A stretch of 16,838 nt of DNA from the NCBI GenBank assembly GCA_009881125.1, contig WXFH01000371.1, positions 1 through 16,838 on the forward strand, given 5' to 3'. A program made the position numbers and the translations under genes. Numbering within the stretch: position 1 is the first letter of the stretch; the number at the start of each line of letters is the position of its first letter. The notes under the pieces are model-generated. The model was not told where the DNA came from and ran no database searches. It saw only the letters and a list, made by a program, of their open reading frames with translations. Below are positions 5,503-13,378 of the stretch, piece by piece. Source of the stretch: Acidaminobacter sp. (lineage in GTDB: Bacteria > Bacillota_A > Clostridia > Peptostreptococcales > Acidaminobacteraceae).

Positions 5503-7576
5503 GCTGATCCACCATCCCTACTGCTGCAAGTTCAACTCTGTGGTGAATCTCACCCAGAGAGAGGACAGGCACCTTTGGCAGGCTGCCCGATATCAGATTT
5601 TTGAGTGCTGCTCGAATTCTAGGCGAGGTCAAAATGACCACCTGATCTGCGCTTAGACTTCCAATCTCCAATTGCGCCTGAAGATCGGAGATCAGCTGTG
5701 ACGAAATGTCCGGTGAAAGCGCCGGAAAAGAGCCCTGCAGGGACTTTTGAATATGGCTGTGAATCAAATCCTCCAGTCTTTGACTGATCGTGATCACATG
5801 CAGCTTGCCGTCTGAAGCCTGCCATTTCCCAACAATGGCACGGCTGAGCCCATGACGGACATATTCGGTCAGCACCTCCACATCCTTGGTCATGGTGCCG
5901 TAATCCGCCAGGGTTTCGAGAACCGTGCCCAGATCGTTAATCGCGACACCCTCCCTGAGAAGATTCTGGAGGATTTTCTGTACCTCGCCCATTGTCATAA
6001 TCCCAGGAATGAGTTCATCTATAACGACACTGTACTGTTCCCGAACCTCTTCCAGAAGTTTTTGAACCTCCTGTCGCCCAATGAGTTCATCTGCATGGGC
6101 AAGGATAGTCTCCTTCAAATGGGTGACCAGAACGGTTGTAGGATCCACCACCGTGTAGCCGTGGAGCTCAGCGCCAGCCTTCTCAGCGGCTTCAATCCAG
6201 AGTGCCTTAATCCCAAAGGTAGGTTCAACGGTCTCAATGCCATCCACCATAAAGGTGCCGCTCCCCGGGTCCATCACCATGAGGCGGTTCGGGTAGACCT
6301 CACCCTCCGCTATAGCGGAGCCCCTGAGGAGAATTTGATAAGCATTGGGCGCCAGCATCAAATTATCGCGAATGCGAATAGGAGCCACGACAAAGCCCAT
6401 TTCTGCAGCGCACTGCCGCCTGACCATCAGAATCCGCTCAAGCAGATCGCCGCCCTCCGTGGCGGTGTCCACCAGCGACAGCAGTCCATACCCAATTTCG
6501 ATGGCCAGAAGATCCTTCTGCTTCGCCGTCACCTGAGTATCCGCAGCCGGACGGGACTCCGCCACAGCCCGCGCTGTCATAGCCTCAGATTCAGAGGTCG
6601 CTTTATCCGCCTCTTTTTTCATCATCTGCCAGCCCATGAGCGCACTCACCCCCGCCATAAACAGAAACGGAAGCGTCGGAAACGCCGGTACCAAGCCAAA
6701 GGAAAACAAAACCACCGCTGAAACCATCAGGACTTTGGGCTTGGAAAACAGCTGATTGCCCAGGTCATCCCCAAGTCCGTCCACGCTTGCAGAGCGCGTG
6801 ACCAAAATACCAGCCGCCACGGAGACCAAAACCGCCGGCACCTGAGAGACCAGACCATCGCCGATGGTCAGCCGCCCAAACCGGTCAATGGCTTCGCCAA
6901 AAGGCAGTCCCTTTTGTCCGACGAAGATGGCTATGCCGCCAATAAAGTTGATCAGTGTAATGATGATCCCCGCCATGGCATCCCCTTTGACGAACTTGGA
7001 GGAGCCGTCCATGGCACCGTAAAAGTCTGCTTCTCTCTGAAGATTGAGTCGCCGTTTTCTGGCTTCGTCCTCCTGAATCATACCGGCGTTGAGATCAGCA
7101 TCAATAGCCATCTGCTTGCCGGGCATGGCATCCAGGGTAAATCTGGCGCCGACCTCTGCGACACGGGTCGCGCCGCTGGTGATGACTACCAGCTGAATGA
7201 TGATGATGATGACAAAGACGACCGCGCCAACGACATAGCTGTCACCAGTTACAAAGCTTGCGAAAGCTTCAATGACCTGGCCGGCATCCCCTTGTCCCAG
7301 AATCAGCTTGGTACTGGAAAGATTAAGGCCCAATCTGAAGAGCGTCAGCAGAAGCAGCAAGGTTGGAAACGCTGAGAACTCAAGGACATCCCGGGTGAAC
7401 AGTGTCAGCAGCAATACGGTTACGGACAAGGAGATGTTGATGACGAGCAGGAAATCCAGAATTCCCGGCGGTACGGGAAGCAAAATGATGCTGATGATCC
7501 CAACCACGGCAAACGCCAGGAGGACATCTGTGTGTCTGCCAAGTCTGCCCATCCAATTTTCAGATCTGAATTCCAT
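5492..7576 (-). CDS. flhA: Flagellar export gate protein FlhA
   Basis: 694 residues, the usual size. An N-terminal half with about eight membrane helices (to about residue 325) contains the FHIPEP-family signature RFTLDAMPGKQMAIDADLNA (145-164). A charged linker (MMKKEADKATSESEAM and on) leads to the cytosolic domain from about 350, which forms the nonameric ring docking substrates and chaperones. FlhA uses the proton motive force for export of rod, hook and filament subunits. The ATG is 10 bases after the flhB stop with AGGTGA upstream, and the 3' end overlaps flhF. The cytosolic part has the expected LWIEAAEKAGAELHGYTVVD segment. Nothing appears truncated. Confidence 0.98.
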   Translation of the reverse strand: MEFRSENWMGRLGRHTDVLLAFAVVGIISIILLPVPPGILDFLLVINISLSVTVLLLTLFTRDVLEFSAFPTLLLLLTLFRLGLNLSSTKLILGQGDAGQVIEAFASFVTGDSYVVGAVVFVIIIIIQLVVITSGATRVAEVGARFTLDAMPGKQMAIDADLNAGMIQEDEARKRRLNLQREADFYGAMDGSSKFVKGDAMAGIIITLINFIGGIAIFVGQKGLPFGEAIDRFGRLTIGDGLVSQVPAVLVSVAAGILVTRSASVDGLGDDLGNQLFSKPKVLMVSAVVLFSFGLVPAFPTLPFLFMAGVSALMGWQMMKKEADKATSESEAMTARAVAESRPAADTQVTAKQKDLLAIEIGYGLLSLVDTATEGGDLLERILMVRRQCAAEMGFVVAPIRIRDNLMLAPNAYQILLRGSAIAEGEVYPNRLMVMDPGSGTFMVDGIETVEPTFGIKALWIEAAEKAGAELHGYTVVDPTTVLVTHLKETILAHADELIGRQEVQKLLEEVREQYSVVIDELIPGIMTMGEVQKILQNLLREGVAINDLGTVLETLADYGTMTKDVEVLTEYVRHGLSRAIVGKWQASDGKLHVITISQRLEDLIHSHIQKSLQGSFPALSPDISSQLISDLQAQLEIGSLSADQVVILTSPRIRAALKNLISGSLPKVPVLSLGEIHHRVELAAVGMVDQHDY

Positions 7577-7586
7577 ACCGGTTCAC

Positions 7587-8786
7587 CTACTTTCGTTTGT
7601 CTTTCTCCTTATAAATCATGGCCAAAATTTCCGCCATAGCCTGGTACAGCACAGCTGGAACCTCTTGGCCGAGGTCGATCTGCTTGTACATCTGCTGTGC
7701 CAGGGGCTTGTTTTCTATCAGTGGGATGTTATGTTCCCGGGCAATCTTCTTGATATTCTCCGCGACTCTGTCCAGACCCTTTGCTATGACCACCGGTGCT
7801 TTATCCCGCGTTTCGTCATAGCGAATGGCAATGGCATAGTGTGTCGGATTGGTAATGACTACGGTCGCTTCCGGCACCTGCTGCATCATGCGCTGCTGAG
7901 CCAGCTGCTTCTGTTTCTGCCGTCTGAAGGACTTGAAAAGCGGATCACCCTCCATGGACTTGTGCTCTTCTTTGGTCTCCTGTTTGGTCATTCGCAGAGA
8001 CTTTCTGAAATCATACCGCTGGTAGATATAGTCCGCGACACCAAGAATCAGCATTAGGACCGTCACATTGATCAAAAGGTTTCCCAGCAGGGACTGAAAC
8101 AGGCCAAAAAGCTTTCCCGTTTCCATGGCTGAGGCACGCAGCAGATCTTTCAACTGACCCGTCAGCGTGTTCCACATGACCAGTCCCACCAGCGCAAGTT
8201 TTGCCAAATTTTTCAGGAGTCCCACAAATGTCTTCTGAGATAACATGTTCTTGAGCCCACTCAGCGGATTAAGGCGTTTGAAGTCTGCCTTGAGGGGCTC
8301 AAAGGTCAGCAGCATTCTGGACTGAAAGAAGCCTGTGATCAGCCCCACTGCCATCATGGCCAGCGCGATTGGTGCAGCCATCAGTGCCCCTTCTGTTATA
8401 TACGTCTTTAGAAGCGTGCCTGCCGCCGGCCCAGCCAGATCTGGCTGCATGCGAAACTCAAAGGCATTTCTGAACATGGTCAGAGAATGTTCGTAAAGCA
8501 GGGTGAGAAACACCATCAAGAAAATGGCTATAACCCCAAGTGACATGGCCGCGCTGAGATCCTGACTCTTGACGATCTGGCCTCTCTTCCGGGCGTCCTC
8601 CAGCTTCTTTTGGGACGGGGCTTCCGTTTTGCTGTCCTTGTCCGCGCCCTCTGACATAAACATGAGGTTGGGATAAGCGGATGTACAAGCTGCTGCGAGA
8701 GCAGGCTGACAGGTAACCATCGGCAAACCAAAGTTTTCTAAGGGATTTAATATTTTATGTTGGAAACGCAGCATCCACGCATTCAA
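7587..8786 (-). CDS. flhB: Flagellar export switch protein FlhB with N-terminal extension
   Basis: 399 residues. The family core begins at about residue 44 with EGADKDSKTEAPSQKKLEDA. Four membrane helices follow, then the cytosolic domain with the self-cleaving NPTH motif (313-316, in VVITNPTHYAIAIRY) that switches export from rod/hook to filament substrates. The first 42 residues are extra relative to most FlhB. I still use the TTG at 8786 as start, because AAGGAG lies 8 bases upstream and an in-frame TAA closes the frame 12 bases further up. The internal ATG before SEGADKD has no ribosome site. It is separate from fliR, unlike the fused FliR-FlhB of C. difficile, with a 62-base gap. Partner genes on both sides encode the rest of the gate. 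Confidence 0.95.
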   Translation of the reverse strand: MNAWMLRFQHKILNPLENFGLPMVTCQPALAAACTSAYPNLMFMSEGADKDSKTEAPSQKKLEDARKRGQIVKSQDLSAAMSLGVIAIFLMVFLTLLYEHSLTMFRNAFEFRMQPDLAGPAAGTLLKTYITEGALMAAPIALAMMAVGLITGFFQSRMLLTFEPLKADFKRLNPLSGLKNMLSQKTFVGLLKNLAKLALVGLVMWNTLTGQLKDLLRASAMETGKLFGLFQSLLGNLLINVTVLMLILGVADYIYQRYDFRKSLRMTKQETKEEHKSMEGDPLFKSFRRQKQKQLAQQRMMQQVPEATVVITNPTHYAIAIRYDETRDKAPVVIAKGLDRVAENIKKIAREHNIPLIENKPLAQQMYKQIDLGQEVPAVLYQAMAEILAMIYKEKDKRK

Positions 8787-8848
8787 AGACAGGGCTCCTT
8801 AAACATTTTAATGAGGCTCCCCAGCCGGCAGCCACTTTCGCAGGCGGC

Positions 8849-9622
8849 TCAGGCGATCCTCTGAATCCACTGCTCCAGGTAGAGGCTCATGTCGCCAATG
8901 ACCTTGAGCAGGCTGTGGAGCAGCACCGGCAGCCCCATCATGGAGAAGACCAGACCAATCAGAGTCTTCAGGGGCATGCCCAGCATCAGGACATTTAGAG
9001 AGGGGATCGTCCTGGACACCAGGCCCATGACCAGGTCTGTCATTAACAGGACCAGCAGAATGGGCACCGCGATCTGAAAGGCTATGGCAAAGAAAATGGA
9101 AAAGGTTTTTAAAATCCAGCCCATGCCCGTGGTCAGTGAAAACGCCGCACCCAGTGGCAATACCTCAAAGGATTTGTATAAGGCACTCAGAATGAGGTGG
9201 TGAGCATCCGTCACGAAGAGGAGCACGAGGGCGGTCATGGTGTACAGTCGCCCCATGATGGCCTGGGTCGTGCCGGACATGGGGTTGTAAACGGCACTTA
9301 TGGAGAAGCCAATCTGAAAGTCGACGAGCTGGCCGGCCATCTGAACAGCTGAATAGACAATTTGAACGACGTAACCCATGGTGAGTCCCATGAGTATTTC
9401 TCTTAAAGCGTAAAGGAGATAAAGGGCGTCTGCCAGCTGCGGCAGGACAACGCCGGAGAATGAAAACACATAAATACTGAGACTCAGGACCACCGTCAAC
9501 AGGACTTTCAAGGTCATGGGGATCCCGCGACTTGAAAAGAGCGGCGCTGCTGCCACAAAGCCACCGGTTCTGAGCAGAATCAGAAGGAGGACCTGAAGAT
9601 GAAACCCTGCCGGAAACAGCAT
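8849..9622 (-). CDS. fliR: Flagellar export gate protein FliR
   Basis: 257 residues with several hydrophobic helices and the family blocks RTGGFVAAAPLFSSRGIP (near residues 18-35), VDFQIGFSISAVYNP (around 101-115) and a conserved C-terminal GLPVLLHSL. FliR forms the gate core with FliP5-FliQ4. I use the ATG at 9622: it overlaps the fliQ stop as TAATG and has GGAGG 7 bases upstream. A longer frame back to 9655 would add eleven hydrophilic residues (MDPPHDRGGKV) inside fliQ and over that ribosome site, so it is unlikely. The stop at 8849 leaves 62 bases before the flhB TTG. Confidence 0.97.
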   Translation of the reverse strand: MLFPAGFHLQVLLLILLRTGGFVAAAPLFSSRGIPMTLKVLLTVVLSLSIYVFSFSGVVLPQLADALYLLYALREILMGLTMGYVVQIVYSAVQMAGQLVDFQIGFSISAVYNPMSGTTQAIMGRLYTMTALVLLFVTDAHHLILSALYKSFEVLPLGAAFSLTTGMGWILKTFSIFFAIAFQIAVPILLVLLMTDLVMGLVSRTIPSLNVLMLGMPLKTLIGLVFSMMGLPVLLHSLLKVIGDMSLYLEQWIQRIA

Positions 9623-9888
9623 TACTTTACCTCCGCGATCATGAGGAGGATCCATTGGGTGAAGCTGACGAGGGTACTCAGCATGAAGCTGCCAAAGACT
9701 ATGAGGCTGAGAAAGACGGCGGCCAGTTTGGGGACAAAGCTGAGGGTCTGCTCCTGAATCTGGGTGGTGGCCTGAAGGACGCTGATCACGAGACCAATCA
9801 CCAGTGACACCACCAGGACGGGCAGTGAGACTTTGAGGATCGTCAGCAGTGCTGTGTTGAAAACATCTAGAACGAGTGCTTCAGTCAT
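9622..9888 (-). CDS. fliQ: Flagellar export gate protein FliQ
   Basis: 88 residues, the exact family size, with two membrane helices (about 17-37 and 52-72) and the typical QATTQIQEQTLSFVPKLAAV loop region. FliQ is a four-copy hairpin subunit of the FliPQR export gate. The ATG at 9888 is preceded by TAGGAGGCGGCC, in which the fliP stop TAG runs directly into the Shine-Dalgarno sequence. Its own stop overlaps the fliR start by one base. No anomaly is visible. Confidence 0.98.
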   Translation of the reverse strand: MTEALVLDVFNTALLTILKVSLPVLVVSLVIGLVISVLQATTQIQEQTLSFVPKLAAVFLSLIVFGSFMLSTLVSFTQWILLMIAEVK

Positions 9889-9897
9889 GGCCGCCTC

Positions 9898-10722
9898 CTA
9901 CATGAATCCTTCGACAATGGAGGTCACCACCAGGTGCCATCCGTCCACCATGACAAACAGCAAGAGTTTGAAAGGCAGTGAAATCATCACCGGCGGCAGC
10001 ATGAACATACCCATGGACATCAGAATGCTTGAGACGACCATGTCAATGACGATAAAGGGAATAAAAAGTAAAAATCCAATTTGAAAGGCCACTCTCAGCT
10101 CGCTGATGACAAATGCCGGTGTCAGCGTCGTCAGCGGAACGGCTTCCGGGGTTTCAGGCTCAGCGCCCGAGAGACGGATGAAGAGTGCAAGATCCTTCTC
10201 TCGGGTGTGTTCCAGCATGAAGCGCTTCAGCGGCACTGCGGCGTTGTCCAGCGCCTGAGTCTGGGTGATCTGGCCTGCCGTCAGGGGCTTGATGGCCTTG
10301 TCGTTGATTTCCGTATAAACTGGCGCCATGATGAAAAACGTCAGGAAGAGCGCCAGGCCTATGATCACTTGATTCGGCGGCGCCTGCTGAGTCCCCAGGG
10401 CACTTCGCAGAAAAGACAGCACCACGACAATGCGCGTAAACGCACTGGTTAAAATTAGAAAAGAGGGCGCCAGACTGAGTAGAGTCAGCATAAGCATCAG
10501 TCCTAAAACGCCAGTGGGCCCACCTCCGCCTTCAATGCGGAGGGCGTTGCCAAGGTCGACTTCCAGTGAGGCGGCGTAAGCTGGATTTGGGTCGGCGGTC
10601 ATGGCCATGAGCATGATCAGACTGACGAAGAAGGTGATTTTCATGAGTGAGGTTTTTACTGCGACGTCAGGACGCCGAGGGCAGTTAAGCAGTTCTGATT
10701 TGTTTCTTACAAGTAGCTTCAT
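9898..10722 (-). CDS. fliP: Flagellar export gate protein FliP
   Basis: 274 residues. A cleavable-type signal peptide (MKITFFVSLIMLMAMTA, with PAYAAS as possible cleavage region) begins at residue 27, preceded by a basic extension. Family blocks include SFLRSALGTQQAPPNQVIIG (about 124-143) and the C-terminal PFKLLLFVMVDGWHLV. FliP forms the pentameric core of the gate. The ATG at 10722 shares a 4-base ATGA with the fliO stop and has GTGAGG 8 bases upstream, so I keep it over the internal ATG at the signal peptide, which lacks a ribosome site. It ends 9 bases before fliQ. Confidence 0.96.
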   Translation of the reverse strand: MKLLVRNKSELLNCPRRPDVAVKTSLMKITFFVSLIMLMAMTADPNPAYAASLEVDLGNALRIEGGGGPTGVLGLMLMLTLLSLAPSFLILTSAFTRIVVVLSFLRSALGTQQAPPNQVIIGLALFLTFFIMAPVYTEINDKAIKPLTAGQITQTQALDNAAVPLKRFMLEHTREKDLALFIRLSGAEPETPEAVPLTTLTPAFVISELRVAFQIGFLLFIPFIVIDMVVSSILMSMGMFMLPPVMISLPFKLLLFVMVDGWHLVVTSIVEGFM

Positions 10723-11069
10723 GCGCTGCGCCTCACTTTGGCAAGTGCGCCGGATAACACTTCCTTAAACCGGTCAGTATCCCCTGGGATTGTTTCCCGG
10801 GTTTTGATTTCCTCTGCAGTCATGTCCCGAATCAGTGTCATGTTATGGTCAGTCCCAGCCATGAGATGGTAAGATGCGCCCGCTTTTATGATGTAAAGAA
10901 ACTGATTTTTACCGAGCGCCTTTTTCTCCAGGACTTCCAGGTTGGCACTCATGCCGGCTCTTGCGGACACAGAAGCAGTCATCCTCAAACTTAAATAGGC
11001 GAGCAGTACCACCACCGGCAGCGCCAGGATCAATTTGGCCACGCTGGCCCAAAACGTCAAATCTGACAT
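10719..11069 (-). CDS. fliO: Flagellar biosynthetic protein FliO (FliZ-type)
   Basis: 116 residues. There is one membrane helix near the N-terminus (VAKLILALPVVVLLAYLSLR, about 10-29) and a short cytosolic part with LEVLEKKALGKNQFLYIIKA, the FliO pattern of a compact beta region. FliO is a FliP-assembly chaperone. Sequence conservation in this family is weak, so position directly before fliP with a 4-base overlap is the main argument. The ATG at 11069 follows GTGAGGGAAG. The gene follows fliL by 28 bases; fliM, fliN/fliY and cheY, found here in B. subtilis, are absent. Confidence 0.9.
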   Translation of the reverse strand: MSDLTFWASVAKLILALPVVVLLAYLSLRMTASVSARAGMSANLEVLEKKALGKNQFLYIIKAGASYHLMAGTDHNMTLIRDMTAEEIKTRETIPGDTDRFKEVLSGALAKVRRSA

Positions 11070-11097
11070 GAACTTCCCTCACATTACTTTTTCATTT

Positions 11098-11595
11098 TTA
11101 TTGAATCAGAAAATCCGAAAAATATAAGCTGTGGACGACCTCACGCCCGAAGATCAGATTGATTTGGTCGAGAAGATCCAAGCGGATAATCTCAAGGTTA
11201 CCGGCGTCCATGATGTCATTTCTGGATAGTCCTCTGAGATACTGAATCACCACATCCCGGATCTGTGGGGTGCTTTGACTTATCAGCGCTTGATCCTTGC
11301 TTTCAAAATAAGATAGAACCACAGTGGCTTTAAGATAATGCATGGCTCTGTCATCCTTCAGATTCACCAAAAAGCTTTCTGCCGGCATCATGAGCTCCAC
11401 CTGGGGTTTTTCGATCAGTCTCTGAAGTCCAAAGGGTAAAGCACCTGTGTTCACATAATAGACACCCAGGCCGGTGCCGGCGGCCATTATGAGGATTAGA
11501 AACAAAATCAGCAGGATCTTCTTTAATCTCCCAAGGCGTTTTTGGGGGACGGCTCCACCCTGAGGCAGCTCTTGTGCTTTAAGACGTGCTTCCAT
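11098..11595 (-). CDS. fliL: Flagellar basal body-associated protein FliL
   Basis: 165 residues. A basic cytosolic N-terminus is followed by one membrane helix (LLILFLILIMAAGTGLGVYYV, about 28-48 with flanks) and an extracytoplasmic FliL domain containing SFLVNLKDDRAMHYLKATVVL and an IRDVVIQYLRG helix. FliL rings surround the MotAB stator and increase its stability and torque. The ATG at 11595 lies 17 bases inside the 3' end of motB, so the genes overlap, in keeping with joint function. Length and order are typical. Confidence 0.95.
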   Translation of the reverse strand: MEARLKAQELPQGGAVPQKRLGRLKKILLILFLILIMAAGTGLGVYYVNTGALPFGLQRLIEKPQVELMMPAESFLVNLKDDRAMHYLKATVVLSYFESKDQALISQSTPQIRDVVIQYLRGLSRNDIMDAGNLEIIRLDLLDQINLIFGREVVHSLYFSDFLIQ

Positions 11596-12358
11596 AAGTA
11601 CTACCTCCTGATTCCTGTTCGAGAATAATCAACAGATTGACCCTTCGGTTCAGCGCTCTGTTTTCAGGTGTGTCATTGGGCGCGAGAGGCTGAAATTCTG
11701 CAAAACCAGCAGCTTTGAGGCGCTCCGGCGCAATACTGTGTCTCTGGATAAAGTAGCGTGCCACCTGTACTGCACGGTCCACGGACAGCTCCCAATTGGT
11801 AGGGTACTTGCTGGTCCGGATAGGCTGATTGTCTGTATGTCCCTGAACTTCGATATCTTTATCTATGGTCTGAAGTAATCGCGCCATGGTATCCAGAAGC
11901 GTCTGTCCTTCGTTTTTAATATCCGCGCTCCCGGATTCAAAGAGTACCGCTTCACTGATGTTGACGAGGACGCCCCTGGCATTGTATGTCACTTCAATGT
12001 CAGCGTTCAGCCCGTTTTCTTCAATAAAATCTTTGATGGTCTTGTACATGTCAATGATTTCAGCGTTGAAATCAGGCTGTTCCACCGGATTTGGAATGGG
12101 CTGCGGCACAACGGGATCAAAGGGCATGCTGTCAGCGCCAGAGGGGGTTTCATCGAAAATCATGGTGGAAGGATTTCCGGAGAGCACAGACTGAAGTGAG
12201 GCGGCAGCTTGTCTGAACTTCGCCTCACTGACCGTGGAAATCGAGTATAACAAGATAAAAAATGTCAGCAGGAGTGTCATTAGATCAGAAAAAGTGACAA
12301 TCCATCCGCCTGAAGGCTTCTCATTGAGTTCAAATCTTTTATTACGTCGTCTTCCCAT
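11579..12358 (-). CDS. motB: Flagellar stator protein MotB
   Basis: 259 residues. After a basic N-terminus, GGWIVTFSDLMTLLLTFFIL (17-36) is the membrane helix; Asp25 is the ion-carrying aspartate. A plug/linker region follows, including a proline-rich stretch (about 80-94). The C-terminal OmpA-type peptidoglycan-binding domain carries GHTDNQPI (173-180), NWELSVDRA (188-196) and NRRVNLLI (237-244). MotB anchors the stator to the wall. It starts 4 bases after motA. Whether the coupling ion is H+ or Na+ cannot be told with confidence from the sequence alone. Confidence 0.97.
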   Translation of the reverse strand: MGRRRNKRFELNEKPSGGWIVTFSDLMTLLLTFFILLYSISTVSEAKFRQAAASLQSVLSGNPSTMIFDETPSGADSMPFDPVVPQPIPNPVEQPDFNAEIIDMYKTIKDFIEENGLNADIEVTYNARGVLVNISEAVLFESGSADIKNEGQTLLDTMARLLQTIDKDIEVQGHTDNQPIRTSKYPTNWELSVDRAVQVARYFIQRHSIAPERLKAAGFAEFQPLAPNDTPENRALNRRVNLLIILEQESGGSTYGSTS

Positions 12359-12362
12359 GTTT

Positions 12363-13157
12363 TTACGCCGCCTCAGCTTGCAGCTTCATTTGGACATACG
12401 CCTTGCGTTCCTTCGGATTGAGGTAGGTCAGGATGATCTCTTCCAAAACTCTTGGGTTGGTCCCCGACTGAATCTCCAGGATCCCGACGACGATCATCTC
12501 CCTGCGGTAAATTTCCATTCGCGTCTTAATTTTCAGATTGGTGGCAATTGGAATCAGCACCAGGTTGGCAAAGAATGATCCATAGAATGTCGTGATGAGG
12601 GCTACGGCCATACCCGCGCCTATGGCAGAGGCATCTTCCAGCTTGGCCAGCATGACGATCAAGCCTATGAGTGTCCCAATCATTCCAAATGCGGGGGCCA
12701 GTTCCCCCCAAGTGGAAAAGATATCCTGGGCGATTTTGTGTCTGTCCTGGGTGGTTTCTATCTCAATCTCCATGACATTTCGAATCACTTCTGGCTCCAT
12801 GCCGTCGATGACCATTCGGATACACCGGACGATAAAGTCATCCTCAATATCTTCCAACTGGTCTTCCAGCGCAAGCAGCCCGTCTTTTCGGGCTTTTCTC
12901 GACAGTTCAGTAAAAAGTTCAACCAGATGGAGGAGATTGGCTTCCGAGTTCTCTGTGATTTTTTTCAGCGCCGCTGGCATGGTCTTTAAGTCCTCCAGCG
13001 GATAGCTGATGGCAAGGGCACATAGGGATCCAAAGAGGGTGATGACCAGGGAGGACAGGCTCCAGAAACTCATCAGATTGCCGGACATGGCTATGGAGAT
13101 CAATACCAGTGTTACCCCGGCAAACATGGCGATCAGTGGAAACATATTTTTCTTCAT
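12363..13157 (-). CDS. motA: Flagellar stator protein MotA
   Basis: 264 residues with four membrane helices: two near the N-terminus (about 7-50) and two late (about 145-200) around a large cytosolic loop. The conserved channel block TWGELAPAFGMIGTLIGLIV and the GAGMAVALITTFYGSFFANL helix are both present. The cytosolic loop includes VRCIRMVIDGMEPEVIRNVM, the region contacting FliG. MotA5B2 converts ion flow to rotation. The ATG at 13157 shares ATGA with the flbD stop and has CGGAGG upstream, implying coupled translation with flbD. Confidence 0.97.
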   Translation of the reverse strand: MKKNMFPLIAMFAGVTLVLISIAMSGNLMSFWSLSSLVITLFGSLCALAISYPLEDLKTMPAALKKITENSEANLLHLVELFTELSRKARKDGLLALEDQLEDIEDDFIVRCIRMVIDGMEPEVIRNVMEIEIETTQDRHKIAQDIFSTWGELAPAFGMIGTLIGLIVMLAKLEDASAIGAGMAVALITTFYGSFFANLVLIPIATNLKIKTRMEIYRREMIVVGILEIQSGTNPRVLEEIILTYLNPKERKAYVQMKLQAEAA

Positions 13158-13369
13158 GTTGTCGCCTCCGTTCGAATCACTTTGAACATCACACCTACGG
13201 ATTTTTGGTAATCCCTGATTTTATCGACGACGTCATCGGGGGTCTCGCTGACGCGCAGCTTGTTGCCGTCGGTTAAGGTGATCAGGGTGTCCGGCACTTG
13301 ATCAATTCTATACACCAGGATTTCATTCAGATAAAAGGTTTCCCCTTTGAGGGAGGTCAATCGGATCAT
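13154..13369 (-). CDS. flbD: FlbD/SwrD family motor-power protein
   Basis: 71 residues, the usual size for this family (YlzI/SwrD in Bacillus). It begins MIRLTSLKGETFYLNEILVY and contains TLITLTDGNKLRVSETPDDV, matching the conserved 'i-x-L-t-x-l-n-g-x-x-f-x-v-N...I-e-x-i-x-x-x-P-D-T' pattern in order. In B. subtilis SwrD raises motor torque, acting through the stator. Here the gene sits between flgE (9-base gap) and motA (4-base overlap), which agrees with a stator-linked role. It is a cytosolic protein with no membrane segment. Family assignment is firm; the biochemical mechanism is not known to me. Confidence 0.92.
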   Translation of the reverse strand: MIRLTSLKGETFYLNEILVYRIDQVPDTLITLTDGNKLRVSETPDDVVDKIRDYQKSVGVMFKVIRTEATT

Positions 13370-13378
13370 TTGGGATCA

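Noticed and set aside
5852..6721. 289-codon open frame on the + strand
   Set aside because: It lies wholly antisense to flhA, has no ribosome site or recognisable domain, and its composition reflects the complement of a conserved gene.
7272..8057. 261-codon open frame on the + strand across the flhA/flhB junction
   Set aside because: It is the reverse of two well-supported genes, with low-complexity content and no family features.
9623..9655. Upstream extension of fliR by eleven codons
   Set aside because: It would start inside fliQ and run over a perfect GGAGG site that serves the ATG at 9622, and the added residues are not FliR-like.
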